DNA from: Xestospongia muta
Taxonomy: Eukaryota; Porifera; Demospongiae; Haplosclerida; Petrosiidae
Direction: 5' to 3'
NCBI GenBank assembly: GCA_963693285.1
Contig: OY848917.1
Span: 64,501 to 128,500 of the forward strand
DNA length: 64,000 bases
In this document: piece by piece, positions 1 to 10,309 of the stretch
Position numbering within the stretch: the first letter of the stretch is position 1
Layout of the letters: the number at the start of each line of letters is the position of its first letter
Notes under the pieces: generated by a model
What the model saw: only the letters and a program-made list of their open reading frames with translations
Databases searched by the model: none
Told to the model about the DNA's origin: nothing
Translations under genes and position numbers: made by a program

Positions 1-1
1 T

Positions 2-208
2 CAGTCTTTTACTGGTTCATCAGCTGTACCTCCACTTGGGTTTGATATAGGTCCAACTATGTCGTTCAGCCACAATGCAGTCTATCCAACAGCCTCTACA
101 TGTGTTTTCTCACTCACTCTACCTACAAGATACTACAATGACTACAATCAATTTAAGCTCAAAACGAATCAGGCGTTTACTTGTCATGGTGGGTCTAGCT
201 CAGTTTGA
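2..208 (+). CDS. C-terminal tail of a HECT-type E3 ubiquitin ligase domain (partial)
   Basis: An open frame enters from the left edge and stops with TGA at 206-208, giving 68 residues. It reads LGFDIGPTMSF, then YPTASTCVFSLTLPTRY, ending near HGGSSSV. The PTASTC block followed by LxLPT and an aromatic/acidic stretch matches the extreme C-terminus of HECT domains, where that Cys is the ubiquitin-accepting residue. The N-lobe and upstream exons lie outside the window. The stretch converges on the integrase-like gene at 399-1931 with about 190 bp between the stops. It could be the end of a real G2E3-like gene or a transposon-captured HECT fragment. Recognition rests on a short motif, so certainty is moderate. 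Confidence 0.5.
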   Translation, partial: QSFTGSSAVPPLGFDIGPTMSFSHNAVYPTASTCVFSLTLPTRYYNDYNQFKLKTNQAFTCHGGSSSV

Positions 209-398
209 TTAATGTTATGCTCAATATTATGCTCTTGATGAAACTATGTCAATCAATAATGTATCTTATCCTCATTGTATTCATTTTATGTTCAATTTAT
301 TTGTTTTCCTTGTATACTCTTGATGATGAGATTTTGGTAAAATGTTTTGTCAATCAATCTTTTTTTGGAAGAAATCTTTTCAAAAAAAGTGAAAATGT

Positions 399-1931
399 TT
401 ATGTAACTGTTTGTGTAACTGTTTTTGGAGGAGAGTGACAGTTTGATAGGAAGGCTCTTGCTAAGAAATAGCGTTCTACACCAAATTTTGTCTCGGGGTA
501 CTTTTGAAGTTCTTCTGCTAATAGGATTCTTTGATGTTCAGTTAAGAAATTAGAGGGAAGATCAGGTATGATAACAGTATTACTATCATCATCAGTACTC
601 ACTGGTCCACTACAATCAATGCCATAATCACAATCCTACAAATAAAAGCACCTGATAAGTAATACTTTCATTTCTTTCTAAATAGTACTCACAACAGTAT
701 GCTAATCTAACTTTACACATGGTATAATGTTACAGACTTAAAATCTGCTATGTTTTGTAAACTACATAGGCTAACATACATACTGTATAACATGACACTG
801 ATTACAAAATATACATACTTCAGTAGTTCCTGTAACTCCTAGTACTGCTGTACTTGTTGGTGTTTCCATCCTAGCTTGAGTCATTCCCAGAATCTATAGG
901 TGATGTGGTGTTTGGTTATGTGCTGTACGGAGAGGATGGTTACACCATACCTCACGAAACATGTCCACTTGAGATTGTATAATTGATAGATAAACACAAT
1001 GAAGGGCACATAGATCAACTTCGCTAGCTGGATCTAATAGACCGACTTCTTCCAGCGAATAGAATAGGAAGTAATAGAAACTAATGCAACCTTGATAAAG
1101 ATCTCTCCATAAACGTTCTATCCTTTGGTTGTGGACACTTCTACCACAGATGAAACTTTTTTCTGGACCTCTCTCGGAATGATCGAGCATGAAGCGTCCA
1201 ACTAGAACATTTTCTCCTCCATTGTCTGAACGTACACAAGATGGTAATCCATAACTCTCGACAGGTTGCAGAAACGCATTAAAAACAGTCATAGCTTTGT
1301 TATTAGAGGCTACTTTTAAGTAAACTGGAACTTGGCTATATCCATCTATACCTCCATGTATTACTAACCGCCACCTTATAAGCTTGTGATATCCATCAAT
1401 GTGCCACAATGCATTGGGGCTTGCAACGTTATATTGCCAACGATGAAGAGTGCTATGTAGCCTAGTTTCCAGTCCCAAGGGGTCAACACGACGAATTGAC
1501 TCTCTCACTCTTTCTCTTTGCAATATCACACCATTAACTTTAAGCAGAGTCTGTATTGATCGTGTGCCACAAGCAGGTAAGCGTGTTACAATCTCCTTAA
1601 CTAGGTCATCCAAATCTTGATTAGTTATTTCACTGAATCGATTGAATTCTATCCCAAACTCCTTTAGTTTTCTTTGAATCGTACCTATTGAGCAACCAAT
1701 CAGGATAGCAATTTCAGTTTCTTTAAATCCATTTTCAACCAAGAATCTAACTTGATCCTCACATATGTCTAAAGGTCGTCTCACACCCGAAGTAATCACC
1801 TCTATCTCATAGTCAGTATTTAATTGCACAATCAGTTGTTGGACTACTCTAGTCACAGCAGTGAAGTCGTGACGATTAGGAACCAGCTGTTCCAGCTGTA
1901 CACACGCTTCCAATTTTTGGCCTACTAACAT
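399..1931 (-). pseudogene. Two-exon DDE integrase-like gene with an in-frame TAG
   Basis: Exon 1 (1931-819) encodes a helix-turn-helix-like region ([22 protein letters not shown]) and then an integrase core. Candidate catalytic acids are the Asp in WHIDGYHK, the Asp in RSDNGGEN and the Glu in [14 protein letters not shown] stop at 894-896 falls after TPHHL, yet the same frame stays open through LGMTQARMETPTS to a GTATGT donor at 819. The acceptor at 635 resumes in phase (DCDYGIDCSGPVS) and the frame ends at 399-401. Coding continuity past the TAG suggests a recent nonsense mutation. The family is a transposon-derived or domesticated integrase seen across animals. Exon 1 also supplies the left edge of the tandem repeat unit. 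Confidence 0.7.
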
Positions 1932-2070
1932 TTTCTTGTAGACTATTATACTTTAATTGGTCATCACTTATTATTCTTGAGTACAATGTAATACTAACAG
2001 TCTATAGCTTAGATATGTCAAACAATAGATACAGCATTTGTCTGTTTATCACTGTAGTAAAATTAAACAA

Positions 2071-3104
2071 ATGGCATCCCAAATTGTTCTTGTTCTGATC
2101 CTTTTGGTTTTGTTACAGATGCTTCCAATGCCATCTTTAAAGTTGATGTAGCTCCAATAAGTCTCTAAAGGAATCAGATTCTCGTCTGAATCCTTTTGAT
2201 TTTCTTACAGTTACTTCCAATGCTATTGCTAAAGTTGACGAGGTTCCCAAAGAGTTTCTGAATCTAGTGGTAGTTGTACAGGATGCTAAAACGTTGATAG
2301 ATGAGGCAGAAAACAAGGATGAAGACGTTGCTACCACCATTATCCAAGTACATGAAGCTGTTGATACTGCTTTTGTTCATGCTCGTTCCTATATCACCAA
2401 ATGTTATGAGGTTGGTGACTATATCTGTGATGAAGTAGAAAAGGTTGTCAAAGCAATAGAGGAAGGAAATGTGGAAGGATTCAAGGATTTCCTTGAGGAA
2501 GTTTTGGCTAAGTCAGAAAGCTGCCAGAAAGACATTACGACTCTTTTAGACTTTATTGAAAAGGAGAAAGAGAAAATAATTGAAGAAAAGAAAAAAGCAA
2601 AAACAAAAAAAGATGAAGCTGCAGCAAGTGATAGAAATAAAAGTATTGCAAAAGGTGTAGCTGGTGGAGGATTAGTTGCTGCTGGAGGTGGAGTGATAGC
2701 AGCTGGAGCTCTTTTAATTGGACCTCAAGCAATTGTAACTGTTCCTACATTACTGGGGGTTGGACTATTTGGTGCTGCAGCATGTACAATATATAGTGCC
2801 GTGTGGGGATCTTCTTCACCTTACCAATTTTATGGAAAAGCCATCAAAGCCTTTGAAGACTTGAGAGAAGCTCTTGCAAAGATTGAAAATGCCCTAAAGA
2901 AAGCTAATGAACAATTAAGAATAACAAAATAATTTAAGTGAAATGAAAGGCAAGAGCGGCATAAAAGACTTTATTAAGAGAAGCATTATAAAACAACTTG
3001 GAACAGTCAAAGTTCAATCAGAACATTTAAAGGAGTATTGTGGACCATTGAAAGATGCCAAAGATCTAGAAGATTTCAAAAACACATACAAAACAGCTAA
3101 ATAG
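2071..3104 (+). pseudogene. HARSY family, subfamily X (MASKSGG type), unit A copy
   Basis: This is the unit A counterpart of the intact gene at 34503-35456. The core (HARSYITKCYEVGDYICDE), hydrophobic segment and C-terminal motif (EYCGPLKDAKDLEDF) are recognisable, but not in one frame. The 5' end begins with an ATG at 2071 and then carries a partial internal duplication (2094-2156 and 2185-2248) with stops between the copies. The longest open stretch starts at 2267. Near 2915 an indel replaces the NEQLKLGIDNN helix and shifts the frame to a stop at 2930-2932; coding similarity resumes in another frame to a TAG at 3102-3104. All three units share these two defects. Confidence 0.75.
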
Positions 3105-3215
3105 ATAAAAAGTTTTTCTGAGGTGGTAATATTGATGTATAACGTATTGTTATTAGCTAGTAGTTGTCTTTAATGATTGTTAATTTAAATGTCCCTTTTG
3201 TTAAAATTATTGTAA

Positions 3216-3745
3216 AATGCCAAAAGTAAAATATCCTACTATCAACTTGTTATTTAATAAAATAAAGAACTCTTCAATACATCGTGTGGACATTTACTCC
3301 CTCATTAACAACAAGTAATGAATATAATTATACTACATTGTGGTATGCTACTAATAAATACAATATTACTGTTATAGGTTATATCATTAGTGGGTGGGAC
3401 ATTCCATTTTGTAACTGAGCAGTTTAGATGTAACCAATATCTGAATTATGTCATTGTATTGATCATTATTTTGTGACTTCTATTATGGTTCTAGATGCAC
3501 TTGGGTGGACTCCTATAATATATTCATATTATATTTACTTGGTATAAATATGTCAATGTGGAATCGTTCTCTCATAAAGAATGATCATGTTTCTACTGGA
3601 GACTGTTTTAGACAACTAAACTGTAAAAATCTAATTCATTGAAATTTACTACTTGGACTGAACAGTGTTGTCATCATGTCCTCAATTAATTTGTTGTTAA
3701 AATATTAGGAGAGCGAAACGTTTTAATAACAAGTTATTAAACTTT
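3216..3745 (+). repeat. Dispersed intergenic repeat of about 530 bp
   Basis: AT-rich block between the convergent X and MAFK genes, beginning around AAATATCCTACTATCAACTT and ending around AGGAGAGCGAAACG. It recurs at 7837-8365 and 12258-12790 by tandem duplication, inverted at 45240-45790, and as partial inverted copies around 19360-19895 and 34120-34375. No terminal repeats or coding potential were seen. It travels with family genes, so it may simply be an ancestral 3' intergenic segment. Confidence 0.7.
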
Positions 3746-3823
3746 TATGTGAACTTTTTAAAACTATAAGGCAAGACATTTTAGCAGAATATTTGAAGTA
3801 ATAGTTACTACAAAAAAGCAAAG

Positions 3824-4903
3824 TTATTTCATTTCTAACAACTTAATAAATGCTTCCAAGCTCTTTGCATTGACTAATGGATGACAGTATTCTTTTAGCA
3901 CGTTGGTTTCTTTTGTAACTGTCTTGAGTTTCTTCAAAATGGATCGTTTAACTTGTCCACTACCAGATCGCCCTTTCACTGGTTTTAACTTTTCCAATCG
4001 TTCATCATCTTCATATACATCATTTAAATTGTTATCAATGGCAGTTTTTAAATGCTCATTGACATTTTTCAAACTGGTCTCAATTTGTATTAGTTTGTTT
4101 TTCATCTTATAGACAGCGACGAGTGCTTTCATACAAAATTCTTCCACTTTCTTACTTTCATTATAATTCTTATGACCACGAACAGCAACTACAAGTCCTG
4201 CCAAGGCTACACCAAGTCCAATGGGAACTGCAATAACTCCTCCCAGAACTAGTGCTTGCGGTGTTACCATAGTAACAATTACACCACCCACAAGGACTGG
4301 TAGGTAACCAACACCACCAGCTATTGCTGTCACTCCACTTGCCGTAGTAACAGCTCCTATTAAAGCTCCTGTACCTGCTACAGCAGATGTAATGAGAGCA
4401 TCAGTACATTTATTATGTGCTTTGTCTTTCTTTTCTTCTATCATACTCTGTCTTTCACTGATAGACTCCTTCTCAGCATTAATAAAATCTATCAAAGTAC
4501 ATAAATCTTTCTGGCAACATTTTGACTTGGATAAGACCTCTTCCAAAAAATCCTTGAATTCTTCCACATTCCCTTCTTCTATTGCTTTGATAGTGTATTG
4601 TTCCTCATCACAGATATAGTCAGCTAACTCATGACATTTGGTGACGTAAGATCGAGCATGAACGAAGGTAGTATCAATAGTTGCCTTCACTTGAAGAACG
4701 GCGCCAGCCACTTCTTCATCGTGAATGTCTTCGTCTTTCAGCTGTGGTATCTCATGTATTTTAGCCAGCAACTCCTTGAACTCATTTGGGACAGCTTTTG
4801 CCTTTTCAAAAGAGTCGCAAAGCTCTTGCAGAGCTGCGTCAGTTGGAGTGTCAGGAACTAAGCTGTGTTCAGTGCAGTCATCATCACTTAACTTGAACGC
4901 CAT
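3824..4903 (-). CDS. HARSY family protein, MAFK subfamily, unit A (359 aa)
   Basis: Intact single-exon frame. Residues 1-79 form a charged helical N-terminus rich in Asp/Glu. Residues 82-150 hold the core (HARSYVTKCHELADYICDE, GNVEEFKDFLEEVLSKSKCC). Residues 168-242 are a long Gly/Ala/Val hydrophobic stretch that could make a membrane hairpin. Residues 255-293 are an amphipathic helix with NEHLKTAIDNN, and 335-352 carry the EYCHPLVNAKSLEAF motif. No signal peptide is evident. The ATG is the first in frame and lies just downstream of a TGCTGAGTCA site. It converges on the X pseudogene. Function unknown; membrane insertion is an inference from the hydrophobic core. Confidence 0.8.
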   Translation of the reverse strand: MAFKLSDDDCTEHSLVPDTPTDAALQELCDSFEKAKAVPNEFKELLAKIHEIPQLKDEDIHDEEVAGAVLQVKATIDTTFVHARSYVTKCHELADYICDEEQYTIKAIEEGNVEEFKDFLEEVLSKSKCCQKDLCTLIDFINAEKESISERQSMIEEKKDKAHNKCTDALITSAVAGTGALIGAVTTASGVTAIAGGVGYLPVLVGGVIVTMVTPQALVLGGVIAVPIGLGVALAGLVVAVRGHKNYNESKKVEEFCMKALVAVYKMKNKLIQIETSLKNVNEHLKTAIDNNLNDVYEDDERLEKLKPVKGRSGSGQVKRSILKKLKTVTKETNVLKEYCHPLVNAKSLEAFIKLLEMK

Positions 4904-4909
4904 ATTTAC

Positions 4910-4919
4910 TGACTCAGCA
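4910..4919 (-). promoter_or_regulatory. NF-E2/MARE-like site TGCTGAGTCA upstream of the MAFK gene
   Basis: On the minus strand TGCTGAGTCA ends 6 bp before the ATG. It matches the consensus for AP-1/NF-E2/Maf factors. It is repeated at 9523-9532, 13947-13956 and in front of the MAFK pseudogene at 44353-44362. A 10-bp match this close to the start could be 5' UTR by chance. Confidence 0.35.
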
Positions 4920-5553
4920 ATGTACGATGAATTACCGTATATCCGGAAACAATTTCCAATTATCTTTAGTAGTATTAATATTATAATAAATATTGACTAT
5001 CGTTGTTTGCAAAATAAGCACTATGATATCTTAATGAATTATATAAAGTACATCATAGCACAAGAAATCTAACTGGTAATCGAGCTAGGTAGCATCTTAC
5101 CTCTCAACACCTTTTTCTATATATGAATTGATTCATATAACAAATAAACTAGCTATAGACACATTTATAAAATAAAATAGAGTAACACAATAATACAACA
5201 ATAGTTAGTGTAATGACAGTCTTTACATAAAGCTGTTTTCTATGTCTCTATATCCAGTGATCTCTCTACTATAATAATGTTAGAAAACTACTGATGAGAT
5301 GGATACACACTTTGTTCTATTTTGTTAAACTGAGTTATTATAGAAATACAATGACATATTCAATAATAAAATGTATCTCTTCTCAAGACATATCTGACAA
5401 TATATCCTCATACCTAATAATATGATATAGCCTCATCACATAAGGTTATTGTCAGGCCATGAATTCTATGAACTATTCAATATTAAATAAAATAGAGTCA
5501 ACAATTTGTGATGTGGTATGAAAAGCTTTATATTGTTGCATATAATATATTAT

Positions 5554-5571
5554 ATGTGTGTGTGTGTGTGT
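5554..5571. repeat. (TG)n microsatellite
   Basis: A run of nine TG dinucleotides upstream of the MASK-ETEQ gene, copied at about 10168-10185 and 14592-14609, with an inverted CA version near 24170-24190 in front of the paralogue at 22773-24044. Confidence 0.85.
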
Positions 5572-5603
5572 CACAATAATGTCCATATTTGGAGTTACTC
5601 TAG

Positions 5604-5643
5604 AGGTGGGTGGATCATTATAACAATATTCATAGTCTCTAAC
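5604..5643 (+). promoter_or_regulatory. Family promoter module, unit A MASK-ETEQ gene
   Basis: GTGGGTGGATCATTATAAC followed by AATATTCATAGTC lies about 55-95 bp before the ATG at 5697. Similar blocks precede genes of other subfamilies whose coding N-termini are unrelated, which argues for regulatory conservation. Confidence 0.45.
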
Positions 5644-5696
5644 AATACCCAACACACCTTTAAAGTAGACATCCCCAGTATATCAACTGTTGCAAT

Positions 5697-6040
5697 ATGG
5701 CCTCCAAAAAAACAGAGCAGAGTTCATCCATGGGTGGTTCTTGGTGTAACTTGACTATGATGACATCATAATGAAATGACACATAGTAATGTCATCATAT
5801 TGATGACATCACCTAAACCTTAAACCAAACCTAACATTATTAACTCTATGACACATAGTGATGTCATCATAGGACATGTTGTTACATCATCAGTCAAGTT
5901 ACACCAAGAAGCACCCTCATCCATTGACGGTTGTGTCAATGAACTTGACACACTTGTCAATACTGTCACAGAGACAACACCAGCTGTTTCAACTGAGCTC
6001 TGTAAACTGCTTTCTGATTTGAAAGAAAAGCTTGTTCATG
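5697..6040 (+). pseudogene. MASK-ETEQ 5' fragment, unit A, interrupted by a MITE
   Basis: The ATG at 5697 begins the MASK-ETEQ N-terminus. After about 11 codons the frame is broken by a 185-bp MITE (5732-5916). The N-terminal coding sequence (SIDGCVNELDTLVNTVTET) resumes after it and reaches the GTTCATG breakpoint, where it runs into the antisense of the integrase exon of unit B. No core or hydrophobic domain remains. Confidence 0.8.
5732..5916. mobile_element. 185-bp MITE with 25-bp terminal inverted repeats and an 8-bp target duplication
   Basis: The left end GGGTGGTTCTTGGTGTAACT and the reverse complement of the right end agree at 24 of 25 positions. TCATCCAT flanks both sides (5724-5731 and 5917-5924). 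Units B and C carry the uninterrupted single TCATCCAT, so the empty site is known. Subterminal GATGACATCA-type repeats occur inside. The 8-bp duplication fits hAT-, Mutator- or Merlin-like families; no transposase is encoded. Confidence 0.9.
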
Positions 6041-6548
6041 CAACGTTATATTGCCAACGATGAAGAGTGCTATGTAGCCTAGTTTCCAGTCCCAAGGGGT
6101 CAACACGACGAATTGACTCTCTCACTCTTTCTCTTTGCAATATCACACCATTAACTTTAAGCAGAGTCTGTATTGATCGTGTGCCACAAGCAGGTAAGCG
6201 TGTTACAATCTCCTTAACTAGGTCATCCAAATCTTGATTAGTTATTTCACTGAATCGATTGAATTCTATCCCAAACTCCTTTAGTTTTCTTTGAATCGTA
6301 CCTATTGAGCAACCAATCAGGATAGCAATTTCAGTTTCTTTAAATCCATTTTCAACCAAGAATCTAACTTGATCCTCACATATGTCTAAAGGTCGTCTCA
6401 CACCCGAAGTAATCACCTCTATCTCATAGTCAGTATTTAATTGCACAATCAGTTGTTGGACTACTCTAGTCACAGCAGTGAAGTCGTGACGATTAGGAAC
6501 CAGCTGTTCCAGCTGTACACACGCTTCCAATTTTTGGCCTACTAACAT
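6036..6548 (-). pseudogene. Integrase N-terminal fragment, unit B
   Basis: 170 codons identical in type to the first half of the integrase at 399-1931 (helix-turn-helix-like region), cut off at the unit junction just before the catalytic WHIDGYHK block. It cannot encode an integrase core. Confidence 0.85.
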
Positions 6549-6687
6549 TTTCTTGTAGACTATTATACTTTAATTGGTCATCACTTATTATTCTTGAGTA
6601 CAATGTAATACTAACAGTCTATAGCTTAGATATGTCAAACAATAGCTACAGCATTTGTCTGTTTATCACTGTAGTAAAATTAAACAA

Positions 6688-7720
6688 ATGGCATCCCAAA
6701 TTGTTCTTGTTCTGATCCTTTTGGTTTTGTTACAGATGCTTCCAATGCCATCTTTAAAGTTGATGTAGCTCCAATAAGTCTCTAAAGGAATCAGATTCTC
6801 GTCTGAATCCTTTTGATTTTCTTACAGTTACTTCCAATGCTATTGCTAAAGTTGACGAGGTTCCCAAAGAGTTTCTGAATCTAGTGGTAGTTGTACAGGA
6901 TGCTAAAACGTTGATAGATGAGGCAGAAAACAAGGATGAAGACGTTGCTACCACCATTATCCAAGTACATGAAGCTGTTGATACTGCTTTTGTTCATGCT
7001 CGTTCCTATATCACCAAATGTTATGAGGTTGGTGACTATATCTGTGATGAAGTAGAAAAGGTTGTCAAAGCAATAGAGGAAGGAAATGTGGAAGGATTCA
7101 AGGATTTCCTTGAGGAAGTTTTGGCTAAGTCAGAAAGCTGCCAGAAAGACATTACGACTCTTTTAGACTTTATTGAAAAGGAGAAAGAGAAAATAATTGA
7201 AGAAAAGAAAAAAGCAAAACAAAAAAAGATGAAGCTGCAGCAAGTGATAGAAATAAAAGTATTGCAAAAGGTGTAGCTGGTGGAGGATTAGTTGCTGCTG
7301 GAGGTGGAGTGATAGCAGCTGGAGCTCTTTTAATTGGACCTCAAGCAATTGTAACTGTTCCTACATTACTGGAGGTTGGACTATTTGGGGCTGCAGCATG
7401 TACAATATATAGTGCCGTGTGGGGATCTTCTTCACCTTACCAATTTTATGGAAAAGCCACCAAAGCCTTTGAAGACTTGAGAGAAGCTCTTGCAAAGATT
7501 GAAAATGCCCTAAAGAAAGCTAATGAACAATTAAGAATAACAAAATAATTTAAGTGAAATGAAAGGCAAGAGCGGCATAAAAGACTTTATTAAGAGAAGC
7601 ATTATAAAACAACTTGGAACAGTCAAAGTTCAATCAGAACAATTAAAGGAGTATTGTGGACCATTGAAAGATGCCAAAGATCTAGAAGATTTCAAAAACA
7701 CATACAAAACAGCTAAATAG
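6688..7720 (+). pseudogene. HARSY subfamily X pseudogene, unit B
   Basis: Same 5' duplication and 3' indel as unit A, plus loss of one A near 7220 that shifts the frame inside the Lys-rich linker, before the hydrophobic segment. The longest upstream frame ends at 7276 and the hydrophobic part reopens at 7309-7548. The additional break shows that decay continued after duplication. Confidence 0.75.
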
Positions 7721-7836
7721 ATAAAAAGTTTTTCTGAGGTGGTAATATTGATGTATAACGTATTGTTATTAGCTAGTAGTTGTCTTTAATGATTGTTAAT
7801 TTAAATGTCCCTTTTGTTAAAATTATTGTAAAATGC

Positions 7837-8365
7837 CAAAAGTAAAATATCCTACTATCAACTTGTTATTTAATAAAATAAAGAACTCTTCAATACATCG
7901 TGTGGACATTTACTCCCTCATTAACAACAAGTAATGAATATAATTATACTACATTGTGGTATGCTACTAATAAATACAATATTACTGTTATAGGTTATAT
8001 CATTAGTGGGTGGGACATTCCATTTTGTAACTGAGCAGTTTAGATGTAACCAATATCTGAATTATGTCATTGTATTGATCATTATTTTGTGACTTCTATT
8101 ATGGTTCTAGATGCACTTGGGTGGACTCCTATAATATATTCATATTATATTTACTTGGTATAAATATGTCAATGTGAAATCATTCTCTCATAAAGAATGA
8201 TCATGTTTCTACTGGAGACTGTTTTAGACAACTAAACTGTAAAAATCTAATTCATTGAAATTTACTACTTGGACTGAACAGTGTTGTCATCATGTCCTCA
8301 ATTAATTTGTTGTTAAAATATTAGGAGAGCGAAACGTTTTAATAACAAGTTATTAAACTTTTATG
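7837..8365 (+). repeat. Dispersed intergenic repeat, unit B copy
   Basis: Tandem-duplicated copy of the block at 3216-3745, between the X pseudogene and the MAFK gene; no coding potential seen. Confidence 0.7.
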
Positions 8366-8439
8366 TGAACTTTTTAAAACTATAAGGCAAGACATTTTAG
8401 CAGAATATTTGAAGTAATAGTTACTACAAAAAAGCAAAG

Positions 8440-9516
8440 TTATTTCATTTCTAACAACTTAATAAATGCTTCCAAGCTCTTTGCATTGACTAATGGATGA
8501 CAGTATTCTTTTAGCACGTTGGTTTCTTTTGTAACTGTCTTGAGTTTCTTCAAAATGGATCGTTTAACTTGTCCACTACCAGATCGCCCTTTCACTGGTT
8601 TTAACTTTTCCAATCGTTCATCATCTTCATATATATCATTTAAATTGTTATCAATGGCAGTTTTTAAATGCTCATTGACATTTTTCAAACTGGTCTCAAT
8701 TTGTATTAGTTTGTTTTTCATCTTATAGACAGCGACGAGTGCTTTCATACAAAATTCTTCCACTTTCTTACTTTCTTTATAATTCTTATGACCACGAACA
8801 GCAACTACAAGTCCTGCCAAGGCTACACCAAGTCCAATGGGAACTGCAATAACTCCTCCCAGAACTAGTGCTTGCGGTGTTACCATAGTAACAATTACAC
8901 CACCCACAAGGACTGGTAGGTAACCAACACCACCAGCTATTGCTGTCACTCCACTTGCCGTAGTAACAGCTCCTATTAAAGCTCCTGTACCTGCTACAGC
9001 AGATGTAATGAGAGCATCAGTACATTTATTATGTGCTTTGTCTTTCTTTTCTTCTATCATACTCTGTCTTTCACTGATAGACTCCTTCTCAGCATTAATA
9101 AAATCTATCAAAGTACACAAATCTTTCTGGCAACATTTTGACTTGGATAAGACCTCTTCCAAAAAATCCTTGAATTCTTCCACATTCCCTTCTTCTATTG
9201 CTTTGATAGTGTATTGTTCCTCATCACAGATATAGTCAGCTAACTCATGACATTTGGTGACGTAAGATCGAGCATGAACGAAGGTAGTATCAATAGTTGC
9301 CTTCACTTGAAGAACGGCGCCAGCCACTTCATCGTGAATGTCTTCGTCTTTCAGCTGTGGTATCTCATGTATTTTAGCCAGCAACTCCTTGAACTCATTT
9401 GGGACAGCTTTTGCCTTTTCAAAAGAGTCGCAAAGCTCTTGCAGAGCTGCGTCAGTTGGAGTGTCAGGAACTAAGCTGTGTTCAGTGCAGTCATCATCAC
9501 TTAACTTGAACGCCAT
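8440..9516 (-). CDS. HARSY family protein, MAFK subfamily, unit B (358 aa)
   Basis: Intact frame, nearly identical to the unit A protein. One of the paired Glu residues near position 63 is missing (an in-frame GAA loss) and there are a few substitutions (Asn to Lys near residue 248, Val to Ile near 296). All domains are retained. The in-frame nature of the only indel, beside the shattered neighbour gene in the same unit, suggests that MAFK is under constraint. Confidence 0.8.
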   Translation of the reverse strand: MAFKLSDDDCTEHSLVPDTPTDAALQELCDSFEKAKAVPNEFKELLAKIHEIPQLKDEDIHDEVAGAVLQVKATIDTTFVHARSYVTKCHELADYICDEEQYTIKAIEEGNVEEFKDFLEEVLSKSKCCQKDLCTLIDFINAEKESISERQSMIEEKKDKAHNKCTDALITSAVAGTGALIGAVTTASGVTAIAGGVGYLPVLVGGVIVTMVTPQALVLGGVIAVPIGLGVALAGLVVAVRGHKNYKESKKVEEFCMKALVAVYKMKNKLIQIETSLKNVNEHLKTAIDNNLNDIYEDDERLEKLKPVKGRSGSGQVKRSILKKLKTVTKETNVLKEYCHPLVNAKSLEAFIKLLEMK

Positions 9517-10309
9517 ATTTACTGACTCAGCAATGTACGATGAATTACCGTATATCAGGAAACAATTTCCAATTATCTTTAGTAGTATTAATATTATAAT
9601 AAATATTGACTATCGTTGTTTGCAAAATAAGCACTATGATATCTTAATGAATTATATAAAGTACATCATAGCACAAGAAATCTAACTGGTAATCGAGCTA
9701 GGTAGCATCTTACCTCTCAACACCTTTTTCTATATATGAATTGATTCATATAACAAATAAACTAGCTATAGACACATTTATAAAATAAAATAGAGTAACA
9801 CAATAATACAACAATAGTTAGTGTAATGACAGTCTTTACATAAAGCTGTTTTCTATGTCTCTATATCCAGTGATCTCTCTACTATAATAATGTTAGAAAA
9901 CTACTGATGAGATGGATACACACTTTGTTCTATTTTGTTAAACTGAGTTATTATAGAAATACAATGACATATTCAATAATAAAATGTATCTCTTCTCAAG
10001 ACATATCTGACAATATATCCTCATACCTAATAATATGATATAGCCTCATCACATAAGGTTATTGTCAGGCCATGAATTCTATGAACTATTCAATATTAAA
10101 TAAAATAGAGTCAACAATTTGTGATGTGGTATGAAAAGCTTTATATTGTTGCATATAATATATTATATGTGTGTGTGTGTGTGTCACAATAATGTCCATA
10201 TTTGGAGTTACTCTAGAGGTGGGTGGATCATTATAACAATATTCATAGTCTCTAACAATACCCAACACACCTTTAAAGTAGACATCCCCAGTATATCAAC
10301 TGTTGCAAT

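Larger units (their letters stand above)
4920..5696. other. Divergent intergenic region between MAFK and MASK-ETEQ genes
   Basis: AT-rich and non-coding. It contains a (TG)n microsatellite at 5554-5571 and, at about 5604-5643, the GTGGGTGG...ATTCATAG module shared with other family promoters. Both flanking genes would be transcribed away from it. The same region recurs at 9533-10309 and 13957-14733. Confidence 0.6.
1424..6040. repeat. Tandem segmental duplication, unit A
   Basis: First of three head-to-tail units of about 4.4 kb with near-identical sequence. It runs from inside the integrase exon (GCAACGTTATATTGCC) to the core of a MASK-ETEQ gene (CTTGTTCATG). Unit A is about 197 bp longer than B and C, almost entirely because of a MITE and its target duplication at 5724-5916. 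Join microhomology with the next unit is only about 3 bp (TGC). Confidence 0.9.

Noticed and set aside
205..438. Plus-strand frame of 77 codons near the left edge
   Set aside because: Leu/Ile/Phe-rich, overlaps the end of the integrase exon in antisense and has no recognisable pattern.
3216..3745. Transposon interpretation of the dispersed 530-bp repeat
   Set aside because: No inverted or direct termini and no target duplication; every copy lies beside a family gene in a consistent position, so co-duplication is simpler.
3903..5072. Several plus-strand frames antisense to the MAFK gene, repeated in units B and C
   Set aside because: They are shadows of the conserved minus-strand gene; their Ser/Phe-rich composition is the expected complement.
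5554..5571. CRISPR-like or regulatory repeat
   Set aside because: A simple TG microsatellite; no spacer structure is present anywhere in the window.
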